A stretch of DNA of 64,000 nt from Streptomyces liliiviolaceus (GCF_018070025.1 NZ_JAGPYQ010000001.1:5332001-5396000), one strand, 5' to 3'. Shown: positions 40,771 to 49,219, numbered from the stretch's first letter. Notes: a model not told the origin generated them from the sequence alone. Made by a program: numbers and translations.

Positions 40771-41190
40771 ATGCTCCTGCACGAGCTCGCCCACGCCCGG
40801 TCCGGTGACAAGGGAAACGTCTCGGACATCACCGTCATCGCCTACGAGGCACGGGACTTCGCCCTCCTGAGGGGACTCGTGACCGCCGAGAGGGTCCAGC
40901 GGCATTTCTCCGCCTTCCTCGAAGGTGGCGAAGGCGCGGTCCGGCGTTACGAGCTGCCGCACCTGGGCGCGCTGAAGTTCGTCCTCGACGGCGCGCTGGA
41001 CGGCGGGGTCACCCGCAGCCTCAACCTCGACACGCACGGCAAATGCCTCGGCTCACTGCTCCTCGGCATGGACATCGGTGATGTCCATGCCCCCGAGCCG
41101 GAGCCGGAGCCGGAGCCGAGTCCGGAACCGAATCCGAATCCGGAGCCGGAGTCGTCGGGGACCAGAAGTTCGCACGGCACACGGAGGTAG
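40771..41190 (+). CDS. AtuA-like small subunit (C-terminal AtuA domain as separate protein)
   Basis: 139 residues; the ATG abuts the AtuA stop codon. Residues 1-100 (HELAHARSGDKGNVSDITVIAY, LGALKFVLDGALDGGVTRSLNLDTHGKCLGSLLL) match the ferredoxin-like domain found at the C-terminus of long AtuA proteins. The tail is a low-complexity PEPEPEPEPSPEPNPNPEPE run from gagccg-type repeats. It probably forms a complex with the upstream AtuA protein. Confidence 0.85.
   Translation: MLLHELAHARSGDKGNVSDITVIAYEARDFALLRGLVTAERVQRHFSAFLEGGEGAVRRYELPHLGALKFVLDGALDGGVTRSLNLDTHGKCLGSLLLGMDIGDVHAPEPEPEPEPSPEPNPNPEPESSGTRSSHGTRR
41095..41154. repeat. Hexanucleotide repeat gagccg x4 and variants
   Basis: Ten 6-bp units (gagccg, agtccg, gaaccg, aatccg) at the 3' end of the AtuA-small gene, coding Pro alternating with Glu, Ser or Asn. 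It is separate from, but similar in kind to, the tract in the AtuA gene 550 bp upstream. Confidence 0.9.
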
Positions 41191-41194
41191 CACG

Positions 41195-42436
41195 ATGGGT
41201 TCGATCGAGCGTCCGGCAAGCCCGCGGCGGGTCCTGTTCCGGGGCGGCCTCGTCGCCGACGGCACAGGCGCGGAGCCGCGGCACGGGGACGTGGTCGTGG
41301 AGGGTTCCCGGATCGTCGACGTCGGGACCGGTCTGGACGGCGATGTGGAGGTGGACCTGGCGGGGAAGTCCCTGCTGCCGGGTCTCATCGACTGCCACGT
41401 CCACGTGATGATCGGCAGCATCGACACGGTGGACCGGCTGCAGACCCCATTCTCCTATCCGTTCTTCCAGGCCGCCCGGCATCTGCGCACCCTGCGCCGG
41501 ATCGGGATCACCCACGCCAGGGACGCGGCGGGCGCCGACCTGGGCGTCAAGACGGCGCTGGAGGACGGTCTGATCGACGGGCCCCGGCTGCAGATCGCCA
41601 TCTCGATGCTCAGCCAGACCGGCGGGCACTCGGACGGCTGGCTGGCTTCGGGGAACTGCGTCGAGAACAGGATCGCCCATCCAGGGCGGCCCCGTGGGGT
41701 CGTCGACGGCGTCGACGAGATGCGCAAGGCGGTCCGCGAGGTCGTCCGGGCAGGCGCCGACGTCATCAAGGTCGCCGCCTCCGGCGGAGTCATGTCGCCG
41801 CGCGACAACCCGCACCACGCGCACTTCGGTCTCGACGAACTGACCGTCGCCGTCGTGGAGGCACGCGCGGCGGGTCTGCCGGTGATGGCCCACGCCCAGG
41901 GCTCCGTCGGCATCAAGAACGCGCTGCGGGCAGGGGTGCGGTCCATCGAGCACGGCATCTTCCTCGACGACGAGGCCATCGAGCTGATGCTCGAACACGA
42001 GGCGTTCCTCGTGCCCACCCTGCTGGCCCCGAAGAGTGTGCTGGAGGCGGCCGCCAACGGCGCCCGGCTGACCGACGCCACGCTCGCGAAGGCCCGCGAG
42101 GTCGCCGACGCCCACCTCGCCTCCTTCAAGAAGGCGTGCGAGGCGGGCGTCACCATCGCCATGGGCACCGACGCGGTCGGGCTCGCTCCGGGCCGCAACC
42201 TGGAAGAGTTGGAGCTGATGGCGGCGGGCGGCCTGAGCCCCGCGAAGGTGCTGCGGGCCGGCACGCTGGACGCCGCTCGGCTGCTGGGTGTCTCGGACCG
42301 GTACGGCAGCATCGAGCCCGGCAAGCGCGCGGACCTGGTCGTCGTGTCCGGCGACGCCTCCGACTTCAGCTGCCTGGCCCACCGCATCGACGCCGTCTAC
42401 ATGGACGGCGCGCTGGTGGAGTCGCGGTCCGGTTGA
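41195..42436 (+). CDS. Amidohydrolase (M38-like metal-dependent hydrolase)
   Basis: 413 residues from the ATG at 41195, after GGAGGT, which overlaps the previous stop. The TIM-barrel metal ligands are HVHVM (strand 1), the carboxylatable Lys in DVIKVAASGG, the His residues in VMAHAQG and IEHGIF, and the Asp in GTDAVG. This set resembles the Sgx9260/Xaa-Pro dipeptidase and imidazolonepropionase-like group, acting on cyclic or N-acylated amino acids and dipeptides. In the cluster it may hydrolyse an amide bond in the imported substrate. Confidence 0.92.
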   Translation: MGSIERPASPRRVLFRGGLVADGTGAEPRHGDVVVEGSRIVDVGTGLDGDVEVDLAGKSLLPGLIDCHVHVMIGSIDTVDRLQTPFSYPFFQAARHLRTLRRIGITHARDAAGADLGVKTALEDGLIDGPRLQIAISMLSQTGGHSDGWLASGNCVENRIAHPGRPRGVVDGVDEMRKAVREVVRAGADVIKVAASGGVMSPRDNPHHAHFGLDELTVAVVEARAAGLPVMAHAQGSVGIKNALRAGVRSIEHGIFLDDEAIELMLEHEAFLVPTLLAPKSVLEAAANGARLTDATLAKAREVADAHLASFKKACEAGVTIAMGTDAVGLAPGRNLEELELMAAGGLSPAKVLRAGTLDAARLLGVSDRYGSIEPGKRADLVVVSGDASDFSCLAHRIDAVYMDGALVESRSG

Positions 42437-42539
42437 CCGGCCGCCGCCTCCTCGCACCACAGGACCGACCGGTGTTCGCGGCGGTACCGACCACTGTTCC
42501 AAGTACGAGCAGCACGAGCAGTACGACAGGAGTTCCCGC

Positions 42540-44033
42540 ATGACCGACCAAGCCGAACACGCCGAACACGCCGGCCGAGGCGACCGAGCCGCCAATGGCG
42601 ACCGCGCCGCCCACGCCCATCACGTCGTCAACTTCATCGACGGCGCCCGCAGCGACGCCGCCGGGCGGTCGCCCCTGACCGATCCGCGTACAGGACAGGT
42701 CCGCGGCACCGCCGTGGTCTCCCGGGCCGACGAGGTGAACGCCGCCTTCGACGCGGCGGCCGCGGCCTTCGCGGCCTGGAGACACAGCACGCCCGGGGAA
42801 CGCCAGACGGCGCTGCTCGCCATAGCGGCCGAGATGGAGGAACGCGCGGACGAATTCGTCGCCGCCGAGTGCGGGGAGACCGGCAAGCCGACCGATCTCT
42901 TCCGGTCCGAGGAACTCCTGCCCATCATCGACCAGTTCCGGTTCTTCGCCGGCGCGGCCCGCATGCTGGAGGGGCGCGCCGCGGCGGAGTACGTGGCGGG
43001 CCACACCTCCATGGTGCGGCGTGAACCGGTCGGTGTGATCGCCGCGATAGCCCCCTGGAACTACCCGCTGATGACGGCGGTCTGGAAGCTGGCTCCGGCC
43101 GTCGCGGCGGGCAACACGGTGGTCTTCAAGCCCGACGCGGCCACCCCGTCCAGCGCGCTGCTGCTCGCCGAGATCTGCGGACGCCACCTCCCACCGGGCT
43201 GCGTGAACCTCGTCTGCGGGGACCGGGAGACGGGCAAGCTGGTGGCCCGGCATCCGCGCGCGGACATGGTCGCCCTCACCGGCTCGACCCGTGCCGGCAG
43301 CGAGGTGGCACGCGCCGCCGCCCACGACCTGCGCCGCACGCACCTCGAACTGGGCGGCAACGGGCCCGTCCTGGTCTTCGAGGACGCCGACGTGGCCCAC
43401 TGCGCGCAGCTGATCGCCGAGGCCGCCTTCTACAACGCGGGCCAGGACTGCACCGCTCCGTCGCGCGTACTGGCGCACTCAGACGTCCATGACGAACTCG
43501 TACGGGCCCTGGCCGACCACGCCCGGTCGTTCGCGCTCGTGGAGCAGGGGAACACCCGGGACGGCAGGAGCCCGCTGATCAGCCGGGCCCAGCTGGAACG
43601 GGTGGCGGGGCTCGTCGAACGCCGGCGCGGCACCGCCCTGGCAGCCGCCGGCGGGAAGGTGGAGGCCGGACCTGGCTTCTTCTTCGAGCCGACCGTCATC
43701 ACCGGGGTCGAGCAGGCGGACGAGATCGTCCAGGAGGAGATCTTCGGTCCCGTGCTGACCGTGCAGTCCTTCGACGACGAACGGACGGCGATCGCCCTGG
43801 CGAACGGCGTACGCCAGGGTCTCGCGTCCAGCGTGTGGACGCGAGACGTGGGCCGCGCCCTCCGTGTCACCGGCGCGCTCGACTTCGGTGTCGCCTGGGT
43901 GAACACCCACATCACGACGGCCGCCGAGATGCCGCACGGTGGCTTCAAGGAGACCGGCGACGGCAAGGACCTGTCCCTGTACGGCCTGGAGGCCTACACC
44001 CGGATCAAGCATGTGATGCTCGCATGGGCGTGA
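42540..44033 (+). CDS. Aldehyde dehydrogenase, gamma-aminobutyraldehyde dehydrogenase-like
   Basis: 497 residues from the ATG at 42540, after GACAGGAG. The N-terminal 25 residues are His/Ala/Asp-rich and may be disordered. Motifs are APWNYPLMTAVWKLAPAVAAGNTVVFKP, LTGSTRAGSEVA (NAD), catalytic Glu in LELGGN and Cys in NAGQDCTAPSR. The block MVRREPVGVIAAIAPWNYPL is very like aminobutyraldehyde (PatD-type) enzymes, so an amino- or trimethylamino-aldehyde substrate is suggested. The stop overlaps the next gene. Confidence 0.92.
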   Translation: MTDQAEHAEHAGRGDRAANGDRAAHAHHVVNFIDGARSDAAGRSPLTDPRTGQVRGTAVVSRADEVNAAFDAAAAAFAAWRHSTPGERQTALLAIAAEMEERADEFVAAECGETGKPTDLFRSEELLPIIDQFRFFAGAARMLEGRAAAEYVAGHTSMVRREPVGVIAAIAPWNYPLMTAVWKLAPAVAAGNTVVFKPDAATPSSALLLAEICGRHLPPGCVNLVCGDRETGKLVARHPRADMVALTGSTRAGSEVARAAAHDLRRTHLELGGNGPVLVFEDADVAHCAQLIAEAAFYNAGQDCTAPSRVLAHSDVHDELVRALADHARSFALVEQGNTRDGRSPLISRAQLERVAGLVERRRGTALAAAGGKVEAGPGFFFEPTVITGVEQADEIVQEEIFGPVLTVQSFDDERTAIALANGVRQGLASSVWTRDVGRALRVTGALDFGVAWVNTHITTAAEMPHGGFKETGDGKDLSLYGLEAYTRIKHVMLAWA

Positions 44034-45307
44034 ACCCCGACATCCTGGAGCTGTTCCCCGAGGGGACGACCGTCGAGGCGGACCGCGGCCTGACCGTCGG
44101 CGGCGTCGCCCTGTCCGAGGTCGCCGACCGGTTCTCGACCCCCGCGTACGTCGTCGACGAGGCGGGCCTGCGCGCACGGATCCGACGCTACCGGCAGGCG
44201 TTGAGCGCCCAGTGGCCGAACTCTCGGCTCGTGTTCGCCTCCAAGTCCTTTCCGTGCGTGGCCGCGTACCGGTTGATGGCGCAGGCGGGGGTCGGCGTGG
44301 ACGTGGCCGGGCTCGGTGAGCTGGCCGCCGCGCTCCGCGGGGGCGTCGAGGGCCGCAATCTGGTCCTGCACGGCAACGCGAAGACCGGTGCCGAGATCGA
44401 GAGGGCGGTGGCCGCCGGCGTCGGCCTGGTCGTGGTGGACAACTTCGACGACATCGACCGCCTGGAACGCGCGCTGGAGCACTCGGTGGCCACCCGTCAG
44501 GACGTCCTCGTACGTGTACTGCCCGAGGTCCGTGCGGACACCTACGAGGCGGTGGCCACCGGACAGAAGGGCTCCAAGTTCGGCCTCCCCCTGGACCAGG
44601 TGCCGCGGGCGATCGAGCGCATACGTGCCAGCGCGAAACTGCGTCTGGCCGGAGTGCACACGCATGTCGGCAGTCAGATCCTCGACGTGGAGCCGTTCGC
44701 CGCCGCGGTCCGGGCCCTGGCCGGTCTCGGGGAGTTCGAGACCTACAACCTCGGTGGCGGCCTGGGCGCGCGCTACACCTACACCGACCACCCGCCCGAA
44801 CCGGAGGAGTGGATCGCCGTCATCACCGACACCGCCCGGCGCTATCTGCCGGGTTCCGCGCGGCTGATGATCGAGCCGGGCCGCAGTCTGGTGGCCCGCT
44901 CCGGGGTGACCCTGTACCGGGTGGTCAGCGTCAAACGAGGTGACCGCGTCACCGTCGCCGTGGACGGCGGCATGGCGGACAACATGGAAGTCGCCCTCTA
45001 CGGACAGCGGTTCGAGGCCACCCTGGTCGACCGGGTCGGCGGCGGTGAACGCGTCGACATCGTGGGGCGGCACTGCGAGTCGGGCGACCGGATCAGCTCC
45101 GGCGTCACCCTGCGCGCACCGCGGGTCGGCGATGTCGTCGCGATACCCGTGACCGGGGCGTACTGCCACACCATGGCGAACAACTACAACGGGGCGCTCA
45201 AGGCACCGGTCGTCTTCTGCGCGGACGGCGAGGCACGCGAGGTGGTCCGCCGCGAGACGCTCACCGACTTCTTCGCCCGTGACACCTCGGAGTGGATCGA
45301 CGCGTAA
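44024..45307 (+). CDS. PLP-dependent decarboxylase, LysA (diaminopimelate decarboxylase) family
   Basis: 427 residues from the ATG at 44024, overlapping the ALDH by 10 bp. Fold type III motifs are FASKSFPC (PLP Lys), HTHVGSQI, YNLGGGLGARY, IEPGRSLVA, HCESGD and GAYCHTMANNYNGA. The family includes DAP decarboxylase and relatives acting on other amino acids or carrier-bound glutamate (BtrK). Its operon location with catabolic genes argues against housekeeping lysine synthesis. The CESGD Cys contributes to the second active-site half. Confidence 0.9.
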   Translation: MGVNPDILELFPEGTTVEADRGLTVGGVALSEVADRFSTPAYVVDEAGLRARIRRYRQALSAQWPNSRLVFASKSFPCVAAYRLMAQAGVGVDVAGLGELAAALRGGVEGRNLVLHGNAKTGAEIERAVAAGVGLVVVDNFDDIDRLERALEHSVATRQDVLVRVLPEVRADTYEAVATGQKGSKFGLPLDQVPRAIERIRASAKLRLAGVHTHVGSQILDVEPFAAAVRALAGLGEFETYNLGGGLGARYTYTDHPPEPEEWIAVITDTARRYLPGSARLMIEPGRSLVARSGVTLYRVVSVKRGDRVTVAVDGGMADNMEVALYGQRFEATLVDRVGGGERVDIVGRHCESGDRISSGVTLRAPRVGDVVAIPVTGAYCHTMANNYNGALKAPVVFCADGEAREVVRRETLTDFFARDTSEWIDA

Positions 45308-45368
45308 TGACGCTGACGCGCAGGTCCGGGTCGGTCCTCACAGTCCCGACGGAACGGCGACCCCCCGA

Positions 45369-45385
45369 TGGTAAAATTCTTACGA
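45369..45385 (+). promoter_or_regulatory. Regulon operator, site 3 (regulator gene)
   Basis: TGGTAA-AATTC-TTACGA, 28 bp upstream of the regulator ATG; GTAA-N5-TTAC arms are perfect. Same consensus and orientation to the gene as sites 1 and 2, indicating autoregulation. Confidence 0.7.
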
Positions 45386-45412
45386 TCTCGCGATACGGAG
45401 TACGCTGGCCGC

Positions 45413-46234
45413 ATGGTGGATACCCCGAAAGATGGCGCGACGAAGTCGACGCGCACGAAGTCGACCGGCCCCAAGCGTCCTCAACGCCGGCACCGCCCCC
45501 GCGAGGAGACCCGAGCCATGCTGCTCGACGCGGCGACGAACCTCGCCATCGAGCGCACACGCCCCGAGTCGGCGAAGCTGCACAACCCCCTCGCGGACAT
45601 CCGTATCTCCGACGTCCTCGTCGAGGTGAACCGGCGCAACCCCGACGACAAGAAACTGACGACGGGCGCCTTCTACCAGATCTGGCAGGATCAGGCCGCT
45701 TTCCAGCGGGAACTGATGAGCCATGTGATGGACGAGATCGCCACGCCCGGGGCAGGGCAGATCCAGGCGCTCGCATTCGAGTTGGTCGCCGACGGAGAAG
45801 CACCCGAGGAGATCTTCCGTCAGATCAGCGAGGCCGATTTCCGCTGGACGAGCGCGTCCCCTGAACTGTTCCTGGCCCTCGGGCTGGGGGCGCTGGCCCC
45901 GGTCGACATGGTGCGGGACGCCCAGGCCGGCGCGAACGAACGCTATGTCAACGCGACGGACCACCTGCTGGGCATTCTGCTGCGGTACGCGCGCCGACGC
46001 CTGAGGGCCGACCGCACCATGGAGGACCTGATCTGGGCCATCGAGGCCCTGTCCGTGGGTTATCTGCTGCGTTCGCGCACCCATCCCGACATTCCCAAGC
46101 GGACGGACCGTGACGGGTGGACCGTCCAGGCGAGCGCGTATCTCGGCGTGGTCCACGCGTTCAGCGAGCCGATTCCCGACGACATTCCGGACGGCATTCC
46201 CGACAGCACGGAAGAACCCGAAAGGCCCCGATGA
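45413..46234 (+). CDS. Divergent TetR-like transcriptional regulator
   Basis: 273 residues from the ATG at 45413; an upstream in-frame ATG (45368) overlaps operator site 3 and is rejected. The Lys/Arg-rich N-terminus precedes an HTH of TetR type: REETRAMLLDAATNLAIE, an unusual longer insertion (PESAKLHNPLADIRISDVLVEVN), and LTTGAFYQIWQDQAAFQREL replacing the usual GSFYHHF. The remainder is an all-helical ligand domain. The tail is a Pro/Asp/Ile repeat (IPDDIPDGIPD). It probably represses the Opp, S9/AtuA and its own operons. Coupled to the GMC gene by an ATGA overlap. Confidence 0.85.
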   Translation: MVDTPKDGATKSTRTKSTGPKRPQRRHRPREETRAMLLDAATNLAIERTRPESAKLHNPLADIRISDVLVEVNRRNPDDKKLTTGAFYQIWQDQAAFQRELMSHVMDEIATPGAGQIQALAFELVADGEAPEEIFRQISEADFRWTSASPELFLALGLGALAPVDMVRDAQAGANERYVNATDHLLGILLRYARRRLRADRTMEDLIWAIEALSVGYLLRSRTHPDIPKRTDRDGWTVQASAYLGVVHAFSEPIPDDIPDGIPDSTEEPERPR

Positions 46235-47754
46235 ATTCGGTGAGATCGCTGCCGGAACAGACAGACACCGTCGTGATCGGCGGTGGCACGGCCGGCTGCG
46301 TCATCGCGGCACGGCTCGCCGCGGCCGGACGGACGGTGCTCGTCCTGGAAGCCGGCCCCGACTACGGCCCGCTCGCGGACGGCGACTGGCCCGCGGAGCT
46401 GCTGGACGCGGCCGAACTGCCCACGACGCACGACTGGGGATACGAGGGCACGGGGGCGGCCGGACAGCCACTGGCGTACGACCGCGCACGGGTCATCGGC
46501 GGGTGTTCCGCACACAACGGATGCAGCCAGAGCGTCGGTTGGGCCGGTGACTACGACGCCTGGGCCGCCGCCGGCTGTCCGGGCTGGGGCGCCGCCGACC
46601 TCGCTCCCCTGTTCACGGCCGCCGCCGAGCAGCTGCGGTTCCGCCGCTACACCCAGGAGGAGATCCAGCCGTTCCAGCGCGAGTTCATCCGCGCCTGCCG
46701 GCAGTCGGGCATACCGGCCCTGGACGACCTCGACGATCTCGGAGCGTCGCAGAGCGTGGGCTGCGCGCCCGTGAACGTCCGCGATCTGACCAGGATCAAC
46801 ACCGCGTTCGGCTACCTGGACGCGCAGCGTGCCCGGCCGAACCTCACCGTCGCGGCCGACGCGCTGGTCGACCGGATCCATTTCCGCGAAGGCGCCGTCG
46901 AGGCCGTCACCGTCACCCGGCACGGCCTGACCTCCAGGGTGGGCGCCCGGGACGTGGTCCTTGCGGCGGGAGCGTACGGAAGTCCGGAGGTCCTGCTGCG
47001 CTCGGGCATCGGACCCGCGGCCCATCTGGAGGACCTGGGCATCGCGCTGGTCAGCGACCGCCCCGGCGTCGGCGCCAACCTGCACGACCATCCCGCGGTC
47101 CTGCTGGAGTTCGCCGGCACCGCCGAACTGCAGCGGGATCTGGCCGAGTTCTCCGGGGGCGACTGGCTGCCGCAGGAGCAGAGCGTCGTCAAACTCCGCT
47201 CCCCCGTCTCCGACGGACCGTACGACCTGCACGTGTATCCGTGGGTGGAGCCCGATCCGGCGCAGGAGTACGGCTGGCGGTGCATCCTGCCCGTCAGCCA
47301 GCTCCGTCCGCGTTCGCGCGGGACGGTGAGGCTCGCGTCACGGGCGCTCGGCGTACGGGCGATCGTCGATCCCCGCTTCTTCAGCGACGCGGCAGGCGCC
47401 GACCTCGAAAGCGTCCGCCACGGCCTGCGCTGGACGGCCGAGAACGTGCTGCCCCGCATGGACCGCCACCTCGGCACTCCCCTGCACAAGCCGGTCCCGC
47501 CGGACGACGAGGGCATGGACGACTGGATCAGGCGTCACCACTCCCACTACTGGCACCCCGCCGGTACGTGTGCCATGGGCGACCCCGCCGATCCGACGAC
47601 GGTCGTCGACCATCAGGGCAGGGTCGTCGGAGTCACCGGGCTGCGGATCGCCGACGCATCGGTGTTCCCCGACATCCCGCGGGCCACCCCGGCCCTCCCG
47701 ACCGTGGTGGTCGCGGAACGGATCGCCGCCTTCATGACCGCGACGACGACGTGA
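46231..47754 (+). CDS. GMC-family FAD oxidoreductase (choline dehydrogenase-like)
   Basis: 507 residues; ATG overlaps the regulator stop. The FAD-binding Rossmann motif is VVIGGGTAGCVIAARLAAAGRTVLVLEAG; GMC signatures include ARVIGGCSAHNGC and VLAAGAYGSPEVLLRSGIGP. The catalytic His is in SHYWHPAGTCAMG, and the C-terminal FAD loop is GLRIADASVFPDIP. It oxidises an alcohol to an aldehyde, which the ALDH of the same regulon could take further. Substrate unknown. Confidence 0.93.
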   Translation: MNSVRSLPEQTDTVVIGGGTAGCVIAARLAAAGRTVLVLEAGPDYGPLADGDWPAELLDAAELPTTHDWGYEGTGAAGQPLAYDRARVIGGCSAHNGCSQSVGWAGDYDAWAAAGCPGWGAADLAPLFTAAAEQLRFRRYTQEEIQPFQREFIRACRQSGIPALDDLDDLGASQSVGCAPVNVRDLTRINTAFGYLDAQRARPNLTVAADALVDRIHFREGAVEAVTVTRHGLTSRVGARDVVLAAGAYGSPEVLLRSGIGPAAHLEDLGIALVSDRPGVGANLHDHPAVLLEFAGTAELQRDLAEFSGGDWLPQEQSVVKLRSPVSDGPYDLHVYPWVEPDPAQEYGWRCILPVSQLRPRSRGTVRLASRALGVRAIVDPRFFSDAAGADLESVRHGLRWTAENVLPRMDRHLGTPLHKPVPPDDEGMDDWIRRHHSHYWHPAGTCAMGDPADPTTVVDHQGRVVGVTGLRIADASVFPDIPRATPALPTVVVAERIAAFMTATTT

Positions 47755-47767
47755 CCCGCCGACCGAC

Positions 47768-47782
47768 TAGACGACTGGTCTA
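47768..47782. promoter_or_regulatory. Operator TAGAC-GACTG-GTCTA upstream of NemR-like gene
   Basis: Perfect 5-bp inverted arms with a 5-bp centre, 23-37 bp before the TetR start. It matches the site before the PfpI-like gene, so autoregulation is likely. Confidence 0.75.
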
Positions 47783-47804
47783 ATCATGCGCTACGGTTAC
47801 CGAC

Positions 47805-48398
47805 ATGCCAGCCACCGCACGCACCACCGACACCCGTCGGAACATCCTCGACGCCGCCCAGCGGATCATGGCCCACAAGGGCTACTCCGCGGTCGGCATC
47901 AACGAGGTGCTCGCGGAGGCAGGCGTACCGAAGGGATCCTTCTACCACTACTTCACCTCGAAGGACGCCTTCGGGGAGGCGCTGCTACGGCGCTACTTCG
48001 AGGAGTACGTCGCCGACATGGACCGCGTCTTCGCGCGGCCCGAGCAGTCGGCGGCCGAGCGGCTCACGGCCTACTGGCAGCAGTGGCGGGAGACGCAGAG
48101 CCTCGACGACTGCCAGGGCAAGTGCCTCGCGGTCAAGCTCGGCGCCGAGGTGTCCGACCTGTCGGAGCCGATGCGACTGGCCCTGAAGGAAGGCACGGAC
48201 GCGATCGTCGACCGCCTGGAGCGGACGATCACCGACGGCCTGACGGACGGGTCGGTCACCCTCGACGGCGACCCCCGCAGCACGGCACAGGTCCTGTACG
48301 ACATGTGGCTCGGCGCCAGCGTCATGGCGAAGATCCACCGCAGTCCCGCGCCACTGGACACCACGACTGCGATGACTCACCGGCTGTTGCATCTGTAG
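47805..48398 (+). CDS. TetR-family regulator, NemR-like
   Basis: 197 residues. HTH residues 12-50 include RRNILDAAQRIMAHKGYSAVGINEVLAEAGVPKGSFYHYF. The ligand domain has DDC103QGKC107LAVKLGAEVSDLSEPMR, very like the redox-active Cys region of E. coli NemR, which senses electrophiles such as methylglyoxal, quinones and hypochlorite. The operators before this gene and before the downstream DJ-1/Hsp31-type gene imply that it represses both. Confidence 0.9.
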   Translation: MPATARTTDTRRNILDAAQRIMAHKGYSAVGINEVLAEAGVPKGSFYHYFTSKDAFGEALLRRYFEEYVADMDRVFARPEQSAAERLTAYWQQWRETQSLDDCQGKCLAVKLGAEVSDLSEPMRLALKEGTDAIVDRLERTITDGLTDGSVTLDGDPRSTAQVLYDMWLGASVMAKIHRSPAPLDTTTAMTHRLLHL

Positions 48399-48439
48399 GC
48401 CCGGCCGCCCCGACCACCGCCATCTTTTTTGCACACTGC

Positions 48440-48454
48440 TAGACGACCGGTCTA
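48440..48454. promoter_or_regulatory. Operator TAGAC-GACCG-GTCTA upstream of Hsp31-like gene
   Basis: Identical arms to the 47768 site, differing in one central base, 46-60 bp before the downstream ATG. Confidence 0.75.
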
Positions 48455-48499
48455 CTTAGACCCGGTTCACTCAGGCACCCGACCAAGGAGCAGGCAGAC

Positions 48500-49189
48500 A
48501 TGAAGGTTCTTGTCGTACTCACCTCGCACGACGAACTCGGCGACACCGGCCGCAAGACCGGATTCTGGCTGGAGGAGCTGGCCGCGCCCTACTACCGCTT
48601 CCAGGAGGCCGGCTGGGAGATCGTGCTCGCCTCCCCCGAGGGCGGCCGTCCGCCGCTGGACCCGAAGAGCAACGAGCCCGACTTCCAGACCGACCTGACA
48701 CGCCGGTTCGAGTCCGATGCGGAGGCGACCGCGGCACTGGCCGACACCGTGCGCCTGGACTCGGTCTCGGCCGAGGACTTCGACACGGTCTTCTACCCCG
48801 GCGGCCACGGCCCGCTCTGGGACCTGGCCGAGGACACGCACTCCACGCGGCTGATCGAGACGACCCTGCGCGCGGGCAAGCCCCTCGCGGTGGTCTGCCA
48901 CGCCCCGGGCGTCCTGCGCCACGCGGTCAACGAGGACGGTACGCCGCTGGTCCGGGGCAGGAAGGTCACCGGGTTCGCCAACTCCGAGGAGGAGGGCGTC
49001 GGCCTCACCGAGATCGTCCCCTTCCTGGTGGAGGACGAGCTGAAGCGCCTGGGCGGGATCTACTCCAAGGGCGACGACTGGGGGCCGTACGTGGTGACGG
49101 ACGGCCTGCTGATCACCGGGCAGAACCCGGCCTCCTCCGGCCCGGCGGCCGACGCACTCGTGGAGCTGGTGAACAAGGCCGCCGCGTAG
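48500..49189 (+). CDS. DJ-1/PfpI superfamily protein, Hsp31/glyoxalase III-like
   Basis: 229 residues from the ATG at 48500, after AAGGAG. Active-site Cys and His are in AVVC133HAPG, with acidic residues in TGFWLEELAAPYY. The LASPEGGRPPLDPKS and YPGGHGPLWDLAED motifs fit the Hsp31-like (class I DJ-1) group that detoxifies methylglyoxal or repairs glycated targets. Regulated by the adjacent NemR-like repressor (shared operator). A perfect terminator follows. Confidence 0.92.
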   Translation: MKVLVVLTSHDELGDTGRKTGFWLEELAAPYYRFQEAGWEIVLASPEGGRPPLDPKSNEPDFQTDLTRRFESDAEATAALADTVRLDSVSAEDFDTVFYPGGHGPLWDLAEDTHSTRLIETTLRAGKPLAVVCHAPGVLRHAVNEDGTPLVRGRKVTGFANSEEEGVGLTEIVPFLVEDELKRLGGIYSKGDDWGPYVVTDGLLITGQNPASSGPAADALVELVNKAAA

Positions 49190-49219
49190 GCACCTGCCGA
49201 GGTCGGACTCGACCGACCC

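Noticed and set aside
44024..45307. Calling the LysA-type gene as housekeeping lysA
   Set aside because: It is embedded in, and overlaps, a catabolic operon under a dedicated operator, so the biosynthetic role was not assumed.
45368..45412. Upstream ATG for the TetR-like regulator
   Set aside because: It overlaps operator site 3 and would add MVKFLRSRDTEYAGR with no ribosome binding site; the ATG at 45413 is preferred.
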